From Chondrus crispus (lineage: Eukaryota; Rhodophyta; Florideophyceae; Gigartinales; Gigartinaceae): a stretch of DNA of 64,000 nucleotides. Below, piece by piece: positions 33,150 to 43,917 of this stretch (the stretch's first letter is position 1; each line of letters starts with the position of its first letter). The notes below the pieces were generated by a model. It saw nothing but the letters and a program-made list of their open reading frames with translations. It ran no database searches and had not been told where the DNA came from. The stretch is taken from contig NW_005179222.1 in the NCBI RefSeq assembly GCF_000350225.1, positions 12,095 to 76,094 on the forward strand, in the 5' to 3' direction. A program made the translations under genes and the position numbers.

Positions 33150-33737
33150 ACCATTGATTCGACCGGGGCGAACCGCTCGACCAAGGCCTTCTTCACCTTC
33201 TCGTAGTCGGAGCCATCTTCGCTGATGTCTCCATACTTAACAAATGTCTGATACAAGAAGTGGAATGCATCTCCCTCCAGGTAGCAAAGGAGTTCAGATG
33301 CCCTTTCTTCTTCGGACTTGTCAGAGGTGGCAACATTTTCGAACACGAAGAAGAACTTGTGGACGTCGGCCGGCTTCGACCCGTCGAACTGTGACAGAGA
33401 GCCGTCTTCTTTGTCACCGTCCACAAGAGTACCATGCTGTATGCTTAGGGGAAGGAGAGATGGGAAGGTGGTGTAAGGTGAGGGTTAGGGGAGGAGGATT
33501 GGAAATTGTGTAAGGTGAGGGTTCGTAGTGTAGTGCCTCCCTTTATTCATCTCTGCGCGCGCGCTCATATACTACCGCCAGCGCAGCTTCCACTCCGAGG
33601 TACAACTACCCGTCGTGCGGAGATTTTCTACGTGTACACATGGTGGACATTCCCGCCAGTGGGCGGCTACTGATAGATACTACTTGGGGTTCGTCCCAGG
33701 GTTTGTCCTGCGGTTTGCCCTAGGACATCTTCTACCC
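33150..33737 (-). mobile_element. inverted gypsy LTR plus gag scrap
   Basis: Reversed copy of the start of the same gypsy family: gag start at 33150-33424, primer-binding-like site about 33421-33434 and LTR about 33435-33737, which lacks its first 35-45 bp. With the LTR at 32782-33130 it forms two inverted arms of about 300 bp around a gag spacer. Confidence 0.85.
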
Positions 33738-34425
33738 TTCAGCAAAGGCTGAATTGGTACGCATGTTAATTTGGGACACGGTAAATATGCACAACTTGCC
33801 CTCAGCATAGGGCTACCCCATCCCTTTTTCTGCAATAAGCAAGTGCTTACTCCATAATTTCCTCACCCAATAAGAGTGTCAATCTTGTAGCCCAGCAACA
33901 AATCCGAAACAGATACCGCGCGCCAAAAATCAGGTCACCAAGTGCGCACTCTCTGATGTACTCATATGTCATAGGCGCAATGCACGGAAGCACTGAGGGC
34001 ACTCCTCTAGCATGTAGTTTGGCTCCCAACGTTCTCGTAATGACGAAGTCCGTACGAGTAATGGCAAGGTTCGTAGCACGTCGCAGGGCCATAACAAAAG
34101 AGAAGCGTGCGGTTTACATGCAGGCTGTCGACATGCTCTGAACTGCAACATTCTACCACCTCGAAATTGCGCGCCGATGCAACATTCCCAAGTCTACCTG
34201 GGTGCATTTTGTTGCAGAGAATGCAGAGCAAGGTTGACCGTGGAGATTTGATATTGTTCTGACTTTACTGCAATGGGTCTTAGCTCTGTTGTAAATAAAG
34301 ATGTAAGGTATATGATAAGGTACACATTAAGTTAAACAAACGGCATACACCGATGCTGTAAGTAAAGAGACGTTAAATTAAAACAAAGGACAAATTACAG
34401 TTACAACGCTGCTTACAGTAAATGT
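33738..34425. other. intergenic, nothing recognised
   Basis: Only short ORFs (about 60-80 aa) on both strands, with no motif. A small hairpin with CAGC/GCTG arms lies at its left border. Confidence 0.4.
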
Positions 34426-34429
34426 TTAC

Positions 34430-34975
34430 TCGGTAAAATTCCTGAGTAAACATTTACTCGCAAGCAGATTAACATTTACTCGGTGTCGAGTTGATGGTTG
34501 CGAGTAAATGTTTACTCGGTGACATTTCCGGGTAAACATTTACTCGCAATCAGATTAACATTTACTCGGTGTCGAGTTGATGGTTGCGAGTAAATGTTTA
34601 CTCGGTGACATTTCCGGGTAAACATTTACTCGCAAGCAGATTAACATTTACTCGGTGTCGAGTTGATGGTTGCGAGTAAATGTTTACTCGGTGACATTTC
34701 CGGGTAAACATTTACTCGCAAGCAGATTAACATTTACTCGGTGTCGAGTTGATGGTTGCGAGTAAATGTTTACTCGGTGACATTCCCGGGTAAACATTTA
34801 CTCGCAATCAGATTAACATTTACTCGGTGTCGAGTTGATGGTTGCGTGTAAATGTTTACTCCTTAACATTCCTGGGTTAACATTTACCCGGTGTCGAGTT
34901 GATGGTTGCGAGTAAATGTTTACTCGGTGACATTTCCGGGTAAACATTTACCCGCAACCAGGTTAACCTTTACTG
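34430..34975. repeat. 86-bp tandem array with inverted GAGTAAA motifs
   Basis: Five to six tandem units of about 86 bp (starts near 34495, 34581, 34667, 34753, 34839). Each unit contains several copies of AACATTTACTC and its complement, including GAGTAAATGTTTACTC, a 7-bp inverted repeat with a 2-base centre. The last units are more divergent. Confidence 0.88.
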
Positions 34976-36284
34976 TATGGCCTTTAATGGCTTACGAGAC
35001 ATGTCATACAGTCATTATAAACTGAGTGACATGTGATTGTTTATTCGACGATATGATATCGAGTATAGGTTTACTGTTCCTCGCTTTGCTTGACAGTTAA
35101 CGTTTACTTACGGATAAAAGCGCGCGAAACCGGAACAATCCTCTCGTATTGCTGCGAACAGTTCGATTTTTAGGTTCCATATAAAAAGGGACCCGAAGTT
35201 TTTTATATCGAGCGCCCACCATCATTCTCACGGACGTCACTCTTTTGTTTTCTTGCGCGTTGGTTTTTTCGAAATCGTCACTCTTTTGTTTTCTTGCGCT
35301 TTGGTTTCTTTCACACTTGACCGCTTGCTGTTGTCAAGAACGGGTGTGGTATGTGTCGCTCTGTGTTTCGTTTTCTAGACAGACAAATCAGGGATCTGAC
35401 ATTTCAACTGATTTTTTAGCCTCCGAGTTGTGTCTGACCGACATGTGCAGACAGGAAAAATAGCGCGATCTGTGTCCGTCGAGGCCGAGAGGACAGAGTC
35501 GACCCCTCACGGGGTCGATCGCCAGGTGAGAAATCTGACCTTGGCGGGGCTATAGCCACAGCGGGTGAGCCCGCTGGGGCCTTCGATACGCTTCAAGAAA
35601 GGGAGCCCTCGGCAGAAAAAGAAAGCCTCGAGGCGTGGAGCCAACTCAGTGTCCCCACTTCCATAACCCCTTTTTCGCTACACGTCCAGTCTCAGTTCTA
35701 AAGCCCGCAAGTTGCTACAGGGCGCAGTATGAGTCTGTCAAGGCTGTGGGGCTATCCCGCTGTCAAGCACCAAACGAAGGATGACAGGCCCTCTCCGAGT
35801 TTCGCTTCCCCAGTGAAACGAAACGCCCCCGCCCTTGCATGTAAAGGCCTCCATGCTGTCGTTTCTATTAAGTGGAAGTAAGCAATGATATCTTAAACGA
35901 AAAAATAGCGTGAACTTTATTTGGAATGCAAGATCATATATCCCCTTTCCTACGCTTTTGAATGCATGGACTATGCGCTGCGACGCGTTTGGGGAAAGCA
36001 GTTCCAAAGATTTCGAACCTACGCTCATGAATGCGGAATCCTATTTCTAGCATGCCGCATAGTAGTAAAATGGTTCTGCTCGCTGTGCGAAAACCATGTG
36101 CAAATCGAGCTGTCGGTTTGGCATGCTCATATTGACGTTAGCGCCCCGAACAATTGGCTGCCAAACACACAAGTTGATACTGTCCTTGCATCACGTGCAG
36201 GGCCTTTCTGGGGGCGCAGCAGGATCTGAAATGTTCACATGTAGCGTGTGTTTATGTTGCGTTTGGCAACCTGAAAAGGGGGGT
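34976..36284. other. intergenic, nothing recognised
   Basis: Contains a 44-bp direct duplication at about 35237-35320 (CACTCTTTTGTTTTCTTGCG units) and a TATAAAAAGG at about 35183, but no recognisable gene after it. A short ORF at 35245-35463 spans the duplication. Confidence 0.4.
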
Positions 36285-36665
36285 GCAAATCTCATAATGA
36301 GTTTCGAGTACCAAAAAAAGGGGCTCGAAACTCATTTTGAGTTTCGAGTACCAAAAAAAAGGGGCTTGAAACTCATAATGAGTTTCGAGTACCAAAAAAA
36401 GGGACTCCAAACTCATAATGAGTTTCGAACCCCCGAAAAAAGGGACTCGAAACTCAAAATGAGAATGGCCTCGAATCATGCGCAGGGGCGCTTCAGGGGC
36501 GGGGCAGGTACTGTACTGTTCACATGCACAGTATTCTCATTTTGAGTTTCGAGTACCAAAAAAGGGGTTCGAAACTCATTTTGAGTTTCGAGTACCAAAA
36601 AAAAGGGACTCGAAACTCAAAATGAGTTTTGAACCTGCAGAAAAAGGGATTCGAAATTGAGGTTG
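36285..36665. repeat. hairpin-repeat array 1
   Basis: Tandem units of about 41 bp built as GAGTTTCGAG, a TACCAAAAAAA-type spacer, then CTCGAAACTC, so each unit can fold on itself. It is interrupted by a GC-rich block containing GCTTCAGGGGCGGGGCAGG and TACTGTACTG. The same family recurs at 39471-39905 and 63297-64000. Confidence 0.9.
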
Positions 36666-37610
36666 AGGTTTAGACCTACAGTAATTGGTACAGTATGAGT
36701 ATCTGTACCAGCATCTCTTTGTCCGTTTTCTATTTTAGTCTCACTTGTAGTTTTTTTGAACTCTTTCTACTTCGTCAAACCTATGAGAAGCTTATCTGCC
36801 GTGCTGTAGTCAGTTGCGCCCTTTCAAAAAGAGTTGAAATTTTCTTTGCCAATGACGGGTGATGGATTTCTCGACAAACGTCGAACCATGCAATGGACGT
36901 TGAGAGTGATTCATCGTTCTGGCAGTGATGTACGGGTACCCGGACTGTACAGCGTACGATAAAAAGAGTTCTATCCGTTCCGGTTCCATCCAAAGTGATC
37001 AGCATAATGACCGGGCCACCCACGGGCAACCCACAAAAAGGGGGGTCCACTAAAACGGGACTAAAATCATGATGTACTGTATCTATAAAAAATACGTAAC
37101 AAGGATATTAAATGTCATGGATGCAGCACTTCGCGAAAGAAGCGGCCCTGGGCTTCGTATGAGACACCGGTTACGCACCCACGTACCTACGGTACCTCGC
37201 TTACTCGTGCTGGATCTTCCAGCCTTGAACTTCTTTTGCATTTCTGACTGAATGGATAGAGAATCAAAAGCCTGCAGGATTCTGGGAGTACAAAAACGTC
37301 GCTTCGCTTTATAGGAGGTCTCACGCGTCTAGAGATGAACGCCGTTGATAGGCATGTAGAAAAATCGGGACCCAAGAAAACCCCAGAAAAATCAGATAGA
37401 AAAGGGTTCAGGGGATAAGGTCTGCTTGTCTTGCAGTCCACAGCTGTGTGGCTCTTTAGAAAGAATGCAAGTCGTACATATCGACATTTTTACTTACCCG
37501 ACATGAAAATTATGAACCTTGTTGTCTAAGTTCCCCGATACAGCGATATATCCTTTGAGTGCGAAGGCGTTTTTGAGCCATTTTCATTGACGGAATATGC
37601 TGTTCAGAGT
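36666..37610. other. intergenic, upstream of the 37.6-kb gene
   Basis: Only short ORFs without motifs. No clear TATA box near the start at 37611. Confidence 0.4.
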
Positions 37611-39059
37611 ATGAGCTCATTACCAACCTGCGGAAACCGACGGCGGTCTATCGTACCAGCTGAAGATACGGAGAACATTGTGAGAGAGAGAATGATGTGG
37701 TCTCGTGTATGTGAATTCTTTCATGAATCTACCGATGATTTCCTTCGTGGTATTGGGTTTTCATGTCATCCCGAAGACTTAAAGGAAAATGACGCATTTG
37801 AAGAACTATGTTCTAGGTCGATCCACTATTTGCGTGATGTCGTAGCCACCACAGTTTCGAAAACACTGGACAGCAAGACGTACAAGAAAAGCTATATGCC
37901 TGCCGCACGTTCGCAACATAAGCGTAGAATAACTGCCCGCATCGTGAACCTTGCATGGTCAATATCGGTGGGTAGTGACGAACCTTATTCTAACTGCAGC
38001 GATGATGGGGTTAAGTACGCATGCCAGCACCTCGTCGCCGAACTTTCCCTGTTCAAAGCAGTGGCTGGGAGCCTGCCTCGGTGGTTGCGCTTGTCGTCTC
38101 CTTTTACTTTTCTCTTCATTCGTCTCTGTGCGATAGACTGCCACGTTATTTGGCAGAATGTTATCAATCATGAGGGGTTTGGAATTCAAAATACTCCCGA
38201 CATGGTTGATTCGTTTCGTGAAGACAAGTTCAACATCCGCGATGTGGTTGAAAAGGTCAAGAATCGAGTTCAAACACAACTTCTGTCCATTCGTCTCGGA
38301 TTCGTTCACAACGGCGACATTTCCATCGATTTATATGATCCCGCCGCTGTTGACGCTGGCCAGCTTGCAGATAGTGAGGTTTATAGTGATGACATAAGCG
38401 AAGAATTAGACCGTGTCGCTGGACTTGTTGTCGCGCTGAATGAGGTTGTGCCGCTCATTTGTGTTGTAGATCAACAATTTTCTGAAACGCTTAGTGCCCT
38501 TTGGAGATCAGAAGGGGGTAGTTCCACCAATTGGAAATGGAGAAAGCCAGAGAAGAAAGACCTTGGACCTGCTGTTTTTTATGAAAACGGAAATCCCATG
38601 GACATTTTTCGTCACATGATGCTGAGTATTGAATCCAGTAAGACAAAAACGAAAGAAGCCAAAGCAGATGCTGAGACAGAGCTATCTGCTCTAGCCGTCA
38701 TTAGTCACATGTGCGCAGAAATCGCAAAGATGAAACACAAGACATTGAGTGTGTATGGCTACATGCCAGATGAAGAAGACACTGAACTTGATATCCGAAA
38801 TGTTCCTCTACAGAACATGGTCCATGGCGTCTGGAAGTCAGCGGTGCGTGCGAATGTGCGAGTCCATGAAGCCCTTTCATCAAAGTTTGGCGTGGGAACA
38901 AAAGATTTACGCAGTGCACTCGGTGTTCTGAATGAGACATATTGGACTGGTTTGGCAGTGAAAAAGCGAGATAGTCCTCGGTACAGCATACAAAAAGATG
39001 TTGCTTCAATTTTTTTTCATGAGTTTGATCTGCACAGACCAGTTCTCTTCCGTTCGTGA
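37611..39059 (+). CDS. conserved-looking protein of unknown function
   Basis: 482-aa open frame from the first ATG (the frame extends 24 bases upstream from a TTG). I do not recognise a domain. The composition is that of a normal soluble globular protein, with a basic patch at about residues 95-125 (KKSY, QHKRR), a helix-rich middle and a Glu/Lys-rich helical segment near residue 340-360. No transmembrane or signal segment is evident. It has no intron and no break, and hairpin-repeat arrays lie on both sides (36.3 and 39.5 kb). It could be a host gene or cargo of the repeat family around it. Confidence 0.65.
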   Translation: MSSLPTCGNRRRSIVPAEDTENIVRERMMWSRVCEFFHESTDDFLRGIGFSCHPEDLKENDAFEELCSRSIHYLRDVVATTVSKTLDSKTYKKSYMPAARSQHKRRITARIVNLAWSISVGSDEPYSNCSDDGVKYACQHLVAELSLFKAVAGSLPRWLRLSSPFTFLFIRLCAIDCHVIWQNVINHEGFGIQNTPDMVDSFREDKFNIRDVVEKVKNRVQTQLLSIRLGFVHNGDISIDLYDPAAVDAGQLADSEVYSDDISEELDRVAGLVVALNEVVPLICVVDQQFSETLSALWRSEGGSSTNWKWRKPEKKDLGPAVFYENGNPMDIFRHMMLSIESSKTKTKEAKADAETELSALAVISHMCAEIAKMKHKTLSVYGYMPDEEDTELDIRNVPLQNMVHGVWKSAVRANVRVHEALSSKFGVGTKDLRSALGVLNETYWTGLAVKKRDSPRYSIQKDVASIFFHEFDLHRPVLFRS

Positions 39060-39470
39060 AGCTGCCACCGAGTATGCTGTGCAAATGGCATGAATGGAAG
39101 TTACTCACTAATGAAAGTAGTGTATGACCAATGAAGTAAAAATCGGTTGTTCTTCAATTTGTTCACTGATAATGTAGAAGTCATATGACGGGAGGTTCCC
39201 TGGAAGTGATCGCCCTTCCCAGTACACGGGCTCAAACATCTTACATCCATCAGACATAACCGTAAGCAATGACATATATCTTTCTACGCTCCCTGTCTGC
39301 TTCTGCTGAAGCGAAAAAGCACATGGAACTTCTCTGAAATATCAGCAATGTAGGGTTCTGCACATATTATCGGCGCAGAACGCAAAGGTGGTAGTGCACA
39401 CAAATAATGATACCACACTTCCTTACCAGGCAAGAACGCTTGAGCGGGGCGCAATAAATTCTGTACTCTC
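39060..39470. other. intergenic, nothing recognised
   Basis: 3' flank of the unknown gene. No motif or repeat seen. Confidence 0.4.
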
Positions 39471-39905
39471 ACCATGAGTTTCGAGTGCCAAAAAAAAGGG
39501 GTTCGAAACTCATAATGAGTTTCGAACCCCCGAAAAAAAGGTACTCAAAACTCAAAATGAGAATTGTCTCGAAGTATGCACAGGGGGGCCAGGGGCGCTT
39601 CAGGGACGGGGCAGGTACTGTACTGTGCTCATGTACAGTATCCTCATTTTGAGTTTTGAGTACCAAAAAAAAGGGGTTCGAAACTCATTTTGAGTTTCGA
39701 GTACCAAAAAAAAGGGGCTCGAAACTCATTTTGAGTTTCGAGTACCAAAAAAAAGGGGTTCGAAACTCATAATGAGTTTCGAGTACCAAAAAAAAGGGAC
39801 TCGAAACTCATAATAAGTTTCGAGTACCAAAAAAAAGGGACTCGAAACTCATAATAAGTTTCGAACCCCCGAAAAAAGGTCCTCAAAACTTAAAAGGAGA
39901 ATTGT
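39471..39905. repeat. hairpin-repeat array 2
   Basis: Same 41-bp hairpin family as array 1, with about eight units and one GC-rich block. The A-rich spacers reach eight A's. A GC-rich block related to the one left of array 1 follows at about 39917-40010. Confidence 0.9.
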
Positions 39906-40376
39906 CTCGAAGTATGCGCAGGGTCGCTCCAAGGGCGCAGCAATATGTGCGATTTTAACGTGTGCTGTACGTTTATATTGCGTTTCACAGCTTCAAAAAA
40001 GTGGGTCTCTTGTTGGGAATGCCCGTAGTGCGTGCTTGGGAGTGTGCGGGGCCCCGTAGAATAGTACACTAAATATGCGTTGGGAACCCATGTTTTTTGC
40101 TTTGAAACGCAAGATATGTCTCGATATGTCAGATGTGTGTTTAGTTAGAAAGAAGGTTCGGTCTCTACAGCTAGCGTCAATATCTCTTCCCGTCTGGGGT
40201 TCTTCCTGGCCTTCTAAATCAAGAAATTAAGCCTCGCTGACGAAATTTGTCTATTCTTTGACATGCCCCTGAAACCGTCCTCGCAGAGAAACACCACCCA
40301 GATCTAAACAGATAACGTCACGGTCTTATCATTCTCTTCCGATACTGTAACAGATATTATTGTTTTCCGTACGCAC
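39906..40376. other. intergenic, 3' of the methyltransferase-SET gene
   Basis: Begins with a relative of the array's GC-rich block. The rest shows no gene or repeat. Confidence 0.4.
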
Positions 40377-43300
40377 TTAGGGTGGAGCCGAGCCCCAATG
40401 GGCGAAAGACTTCCCGTAGTCTAGGAACAACTCCTCGCCAGTGCTGATTTCCTGTATGGTCTCAATGATGACAAGCCTGTTCGAGCGAAGCTTATGTTTG
40501 CTTGGAGAAGCCACCGATTCCACAAACCGGACATTTGCTGTACGGGAGTGCTTGGCATGACGCTCTTCTACATCCCTGTCGTCCGGAAGATACCGCGGAT
40601 CATTGATGTAGCCTGCGACGCAAAACGGTGCCGGGACGATGAATATGGGATGCTCCTTATCTTCGGCGTCAACTGCATTACTGCGCAGTTGGACGGCCTT
40701 TTCAGCGAATCGCTTTTTTCGAACCCCTAGAATACCACTCCCGTAAACCTTGGTGGTTGCATTTTGACCACTCAAGTTCTTGTATACCACTGTCCCGTAG
40801 TAGGTGAGAATATCTTCTCCCTTTTTGAAAGAACGCATGGCAAAAACGCCCCTCCCAGCAGAAGTATGCCTTATCGTGGACTCGCAAACAACGAAACCTT
40901 TCGCGGCAGCCTCCAGGCTCATGAGAGCCTCTGTGTCCACTGTATCGAGAAATGCTCTGTAAATGCTCGGCCATAAGTCCGGAGGAGTATTCTTGTACTT
41001 GAGTGCCAGGTCCACATTACCATTCATGCACGATAGATAACGGTGAACATGTATAGGGAGCCTCTGATAAATCGGTAGGCCGGGAGGTGCGTCCCACAAT
41101 GATGCATGCTGTGCGGCTTCCCTAGCTTCCAAGTTGGGGTGAGCCAAGAATTCAATAGCAAAGTCAATCTCCTCGACAGAAGCAGTGATATCCGATACTG
41201 GCGAGGTGAGCTGTTTCGCAAAGGTTTGAAGGACTCTTACAACCGCGATCTCGACGCATCTCTCATCGAAATCGCAACCAACAAACTTTCGATGCATCGG
41301 TAGAGTGAGGCACGCCTTCGCTGTTGCGAAAGTCCCTCCGTATGGGTCGAACATAATATCACCAGGTTGGGAGAACCTTGAAACCATCTCCATCATCAGT
41401 CTGATGCTCTTCTGCTCGGGTCGAAGGAACATTCGGACATTCTCATCCACTGAAATGTGATCACTCCCTCCCTTTGACATAGAGCTATTCCCAGCTTCTG
41501 GGAACATTACACGCTCATCACCCTCAATGCCGGGTATCCCGTCAACGCAATTTGTCCATGAGGCGTGTCGAGATGGAACATACCCATGAGGTATGTAATT
41601 GATTTGCTCGAGTTCATCCTTAAACTCCAAGCCTCGTTTCCAGAAATGAATCGCCGTCTGCACAATTGACATGTGGCTGCATCCCTTCCGGTGGCGTTTC
41701 TGGAAGTAGTGACCCGGTGCCCGTATGAAGTTGAGGGGGATTCTTTCAACGTTGAATACCTTCTTGTAGACTTGTCTCAAAGGCTGTGAGGCATCATCTT
41801 CATCAATACCGTTCTTGAGGCGCTTATGATTCTTAAGCATGAAATACCACTCTGCGAACTGGAGGGCTGAGCAAAAGACAATCCCGTGTCTACCCGGTTT
41901 GAGAACACGGTCGAAGATAGCAACACACTCCAACATGTCAGATCCGGAAAGCTTGTCATGGCTGGAGTTGGGAGATTCCACCTCCCCGCGCGTGTTATAG
42001 GGAGGGTCTGTCAAGATGAGTTGCACCTTTCCATCTAGGTAGAAGCCACTCTCTTCGGCATCTGTCTCAAGGACATCGGTCATTGGGACGTCGTGAATGC
42101 GGCAGAAAGGACTCATCGTCTTCATGACCCTGTCGTAGGCGAACTGATACCGCTCTTCACCCCTTGTTCCAGACGTTTTATGACGCTTTTCTGGTCTGGT
42201 ATCCTGAGGATCCATAGGGACCCTATTACCTTCTTCCTTGATACCTTCTTCTTCATCTTCGTCCTGCGATGCTTCCATTGCGCCTATATCAACGGTGTAT
42301 TCAGTATTGCCCATAGAATCGACTTCAATAGCAGTGACACCATTGTCAACATACCCTATCGCTGCTTTTGTAGGTGCAGATAAGGAAGCGAAAACGGGAG
42401 CAACGGTGTCTTTCTTCTCGCACTTGTACTTCTTGACAAATTCCCAGTCCGTGTCTTCCGCACATTCGTATAGGTACTCATGCGTAGAAACCTCTTTCAA
42501 GTGGTGAAATAGCATAGCAGTGAGTTCCCTAAACGCGTAATCTTGCTCCTTGGTCCTCTTCCAAGCAGTAGGATCCGCAAGCTTCAAATCCATCGCGGCG
42601 TTTCGGTGTCCCCGGAATGTATGGCTCTGTGACGTAGGCGCAAAGCCGCTGTCGCTCTCACCGAGAACCATAAAGGTTCCACTTGGTTCCTTGAAGAGAA
42701 CGTACGGGGAAATCATTGACTCGCAGCTCTCGAGGCCTATCTTCTTCGCCAAGGATGTCCACGCCTTTACAATGAGTTGAACGGCGAAGCCCAGACGATT
42801 TCCGCAGGTATAGCTTATCCGAAACGGACTCGAAATCTTGTTCCGGCGTTTCCGTTGTCTCTGAAAGTAGTCCACAGCAACTTTCAAGGCGTGAATGTAG
42901 ATAATAACCTCGAATGTATCAGGAGGCTTTGTAGCGAAGTAAGACTTAGACGAACTTGGCACAGCATATCTTTTGCCCTTGGCTGGAATATACTTGCTCC
43001 CAACCACTAACGAGGGGCTGATCTTACCCGACGCGAAGAGCATCTCGAAAAGTTCGAGGATTCGAGAGTCTTTCTCCCCGTACATGACAAAGAAAACTGC
43101 AGATTTGAAGATTTGCTTCACCTGCTCTGTACCGAGCTCTCTGAGAATAGGTGGTCCGTCGTTGAATAAAGATCGAAAATTTCCGGGATCTCTTCGCTCC
43201 CTATTTTTGTTCAGCAGTAACGCCTTTAGTTCTTTGACCGCGCTGTCATCATCTTGCTTGTGTATCCAGCGTAGTACATCAGACGTCTTGGATTCGCGAA

Positions 43301-43391
43301 GGTTGAAATTTGTTCTGAATTTCTCGTTTCTCAGAATGTGAAACAAGTGAGTGAGACACAACTGGGTGAAGCTGACAGGAGCGGAAGTCAT
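40377..43391 (-). CDS. DNA amino-methyltransferase fused to a SET domain
   Basis: 1004-aa, intronless, ATG start. Residues 1-430 are unrecognised and end in an acidic stretch and a basic EKRHKTSG run. Residues about 440-730 are a bacterial-type amino-methyltransferase: motif IV D462-PPY-465, then the SAM-binding FDPYGGT at 681-687. Motif IV before motif I is the beta-class order, which methylates adenine N6 or cytosine N4 in DNA. Residues about 832-998 are a SET domain: GRGVFA at 846-851, IND at 929-931 and the catalytic-type Y992 in ELFLDYG. SET domains methylate lysines, often in histones. The fusion predicts a protein that marks both DNA and a protein. It faces the oxygenase gene at 43918 across a 526-bp palindrome-bearing intergenic region. 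The exact base modified is not readable. Confidence 0.85.
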   Translation of the reverse strand: MTSAPVSFTQLCLTHLFHILRNEKFRTNFNLRESKTSDVLRWIHKQDDDSAVKELKALLLNKNRERRDPGNFRSLFNDGPPILRELGTEQVKQIFKSAVFFVMYGEKDSRILELFEMLFASGKISPSLVVGSKYIPAKGKRYAVPSSSKSYFATKPPDTFEVIIYIHALKVAVDYFQRQRKRRNKISSPFRISYTCGNRLGFAVQLIVKAWTSLAKKIGLESCESMISPYVLFKEPSGTFMVLGESDSGFAPTSQSHTFRGHRNAAMDLKLADPTAWKRTKEQDYAFRELTAMLFHHLKEVSTHEYLYECAEDTDWEFVKKYKCEKKDTVAPVFASLSAPTKAAIGYVDNGVTAIEVDSMGNTEYTVDIGAMEASQDEDEEEGIKEEGNRVPMDPQDTRPEKRHKTSGTRGEERYQFAYDRVMKTMSPFCRIHDVPMTDVLETDAEESGFYLDGKVQLILTDPPYNTRGEVESPNSSHDKLSGSDMLECVAIFDRVLKPGRHGIVFCSALQFAEWYFMLKNHKRLKNGIDEDDASQPLRQVYKKVFNVERIPLNFIRAPGHYFQKRHRKGCSHMSIVQTAIHFWKRGLEFKDELEQINYIPHGYVPSRHASWTNCVDGIPGIEGDERVMFPEAGNSSMSKGGSDHISVDENVRMFLRPEQKSIRLMMEMVSRFSQPGDIMFDPYGGTFATAKACLTLPMHRKFVGCDFDERCVEIAVVRVLQTFAKQLTSPVSDITASVEEIDFAIEFLAHPNLEAREAAQHASLWDAPPGLPIYQRLPIHVHRYLSCMNGNVDLALKYKNTPPDLWPSIYRAFLDTVDTEALMSLEAAAKGFVVCESTIRHTSAGRGVFAMRSFKKGEDILTYYGTVVYKNLSGQNATTKVYGSGILGVRKKRFAEKAVQLRSNAVDAEDKEHPIFIVPAPFCVAGYINDPRYLPDDRDVEERHAKHSRTANVRFVESVASPSKHKLRSNRLVIIETIQEISTGEELFLDYGKSFAHWGSAPP

Positions 43392-43917
43392 AATTCAATG
43401 GTGATTATTTTCCGAAGTGAAGTCTGGAAAAGTAAGGACTGGATGGGCTGTTAGAGACGGCGTAGTGAAGAAAAGGGTATGCTTCGGAAAAGTGTTCGGG
43501 CGAACAGTCGGGATTTGCTGGTCATGGTTCGCAAACCATGACTAGCAAATCTGGACTGTTATTTTTTGTTAAAATTACAGATGTTTATTATTTAGCTGGT
43601 CATGGTTCGCGAACCATGACCAGCAAAATCTGGACTGTTCGTCCGAACACTTTTTCAAAGCGGGACGAAGCCTGCCAAGTACCACCATCCCAGGTGGTAA
43701 AAATCCGTAAAATCCGTAAAATCGGGTAAGAAAGCCTGGCCCTTAGCCAGTCGCACCTCATCTCTTCTTAACGGCGTGGCGCGACGGACAGCTTTCATTC
43801 GGAACCCCCCATTCATCCATCTCTTTGCGTCTCTATCACATTTGTCTTCCCCGCTTATCTACATATCCCTCGCAAGGAAAGCCAGTCTTCCGCGTTAAGT
43901 ACACCCTTGTGAAAACC
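43392..43917. promoter_or_regulatory. shared divergent promoter region
   Basis: 526 bp between the methyltransferase-SET ATG (minus) and the oxygenase ATG (plus). It must contain both promoters and is one-third filled by the palindromic element at 43488-43653. No clear TATA box was identified. Confidence 0.55.
43488..43653. mobile_element. MITE-like palindromic element 1
   Basis: 166 bp with inverted ends AAAGTGTTCGGGCGAACAGTC-like (one mismatch visible). Inside are two long palindromes of the form TGCTGGTCATGGTTCG plus complement, at about 43517-43555 (two mismatches) and 43597-43630. A larger relative lies at 62697-62938. Confidence 0.85.

Noticed and set aside
34430-34975. CRISPR array
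   Set aside because: Units are contiguous tandem repeats without unique spacers, in eukaryotic DNA with no cas genes.
36285-36665. CRISPR-like repeat-spacer pattern
   Set aside because: The spacers are the same A-rich sequence each time and the repeats are inverted pairs, so it is a hairpin satellite.
41106-43341. Plus-strand ORFs opposite the methyltransferase-SET gene
   Set aside because: Antisense shadows; none has a domain and the minus-strand frame is a single long ORF with clear motifs.
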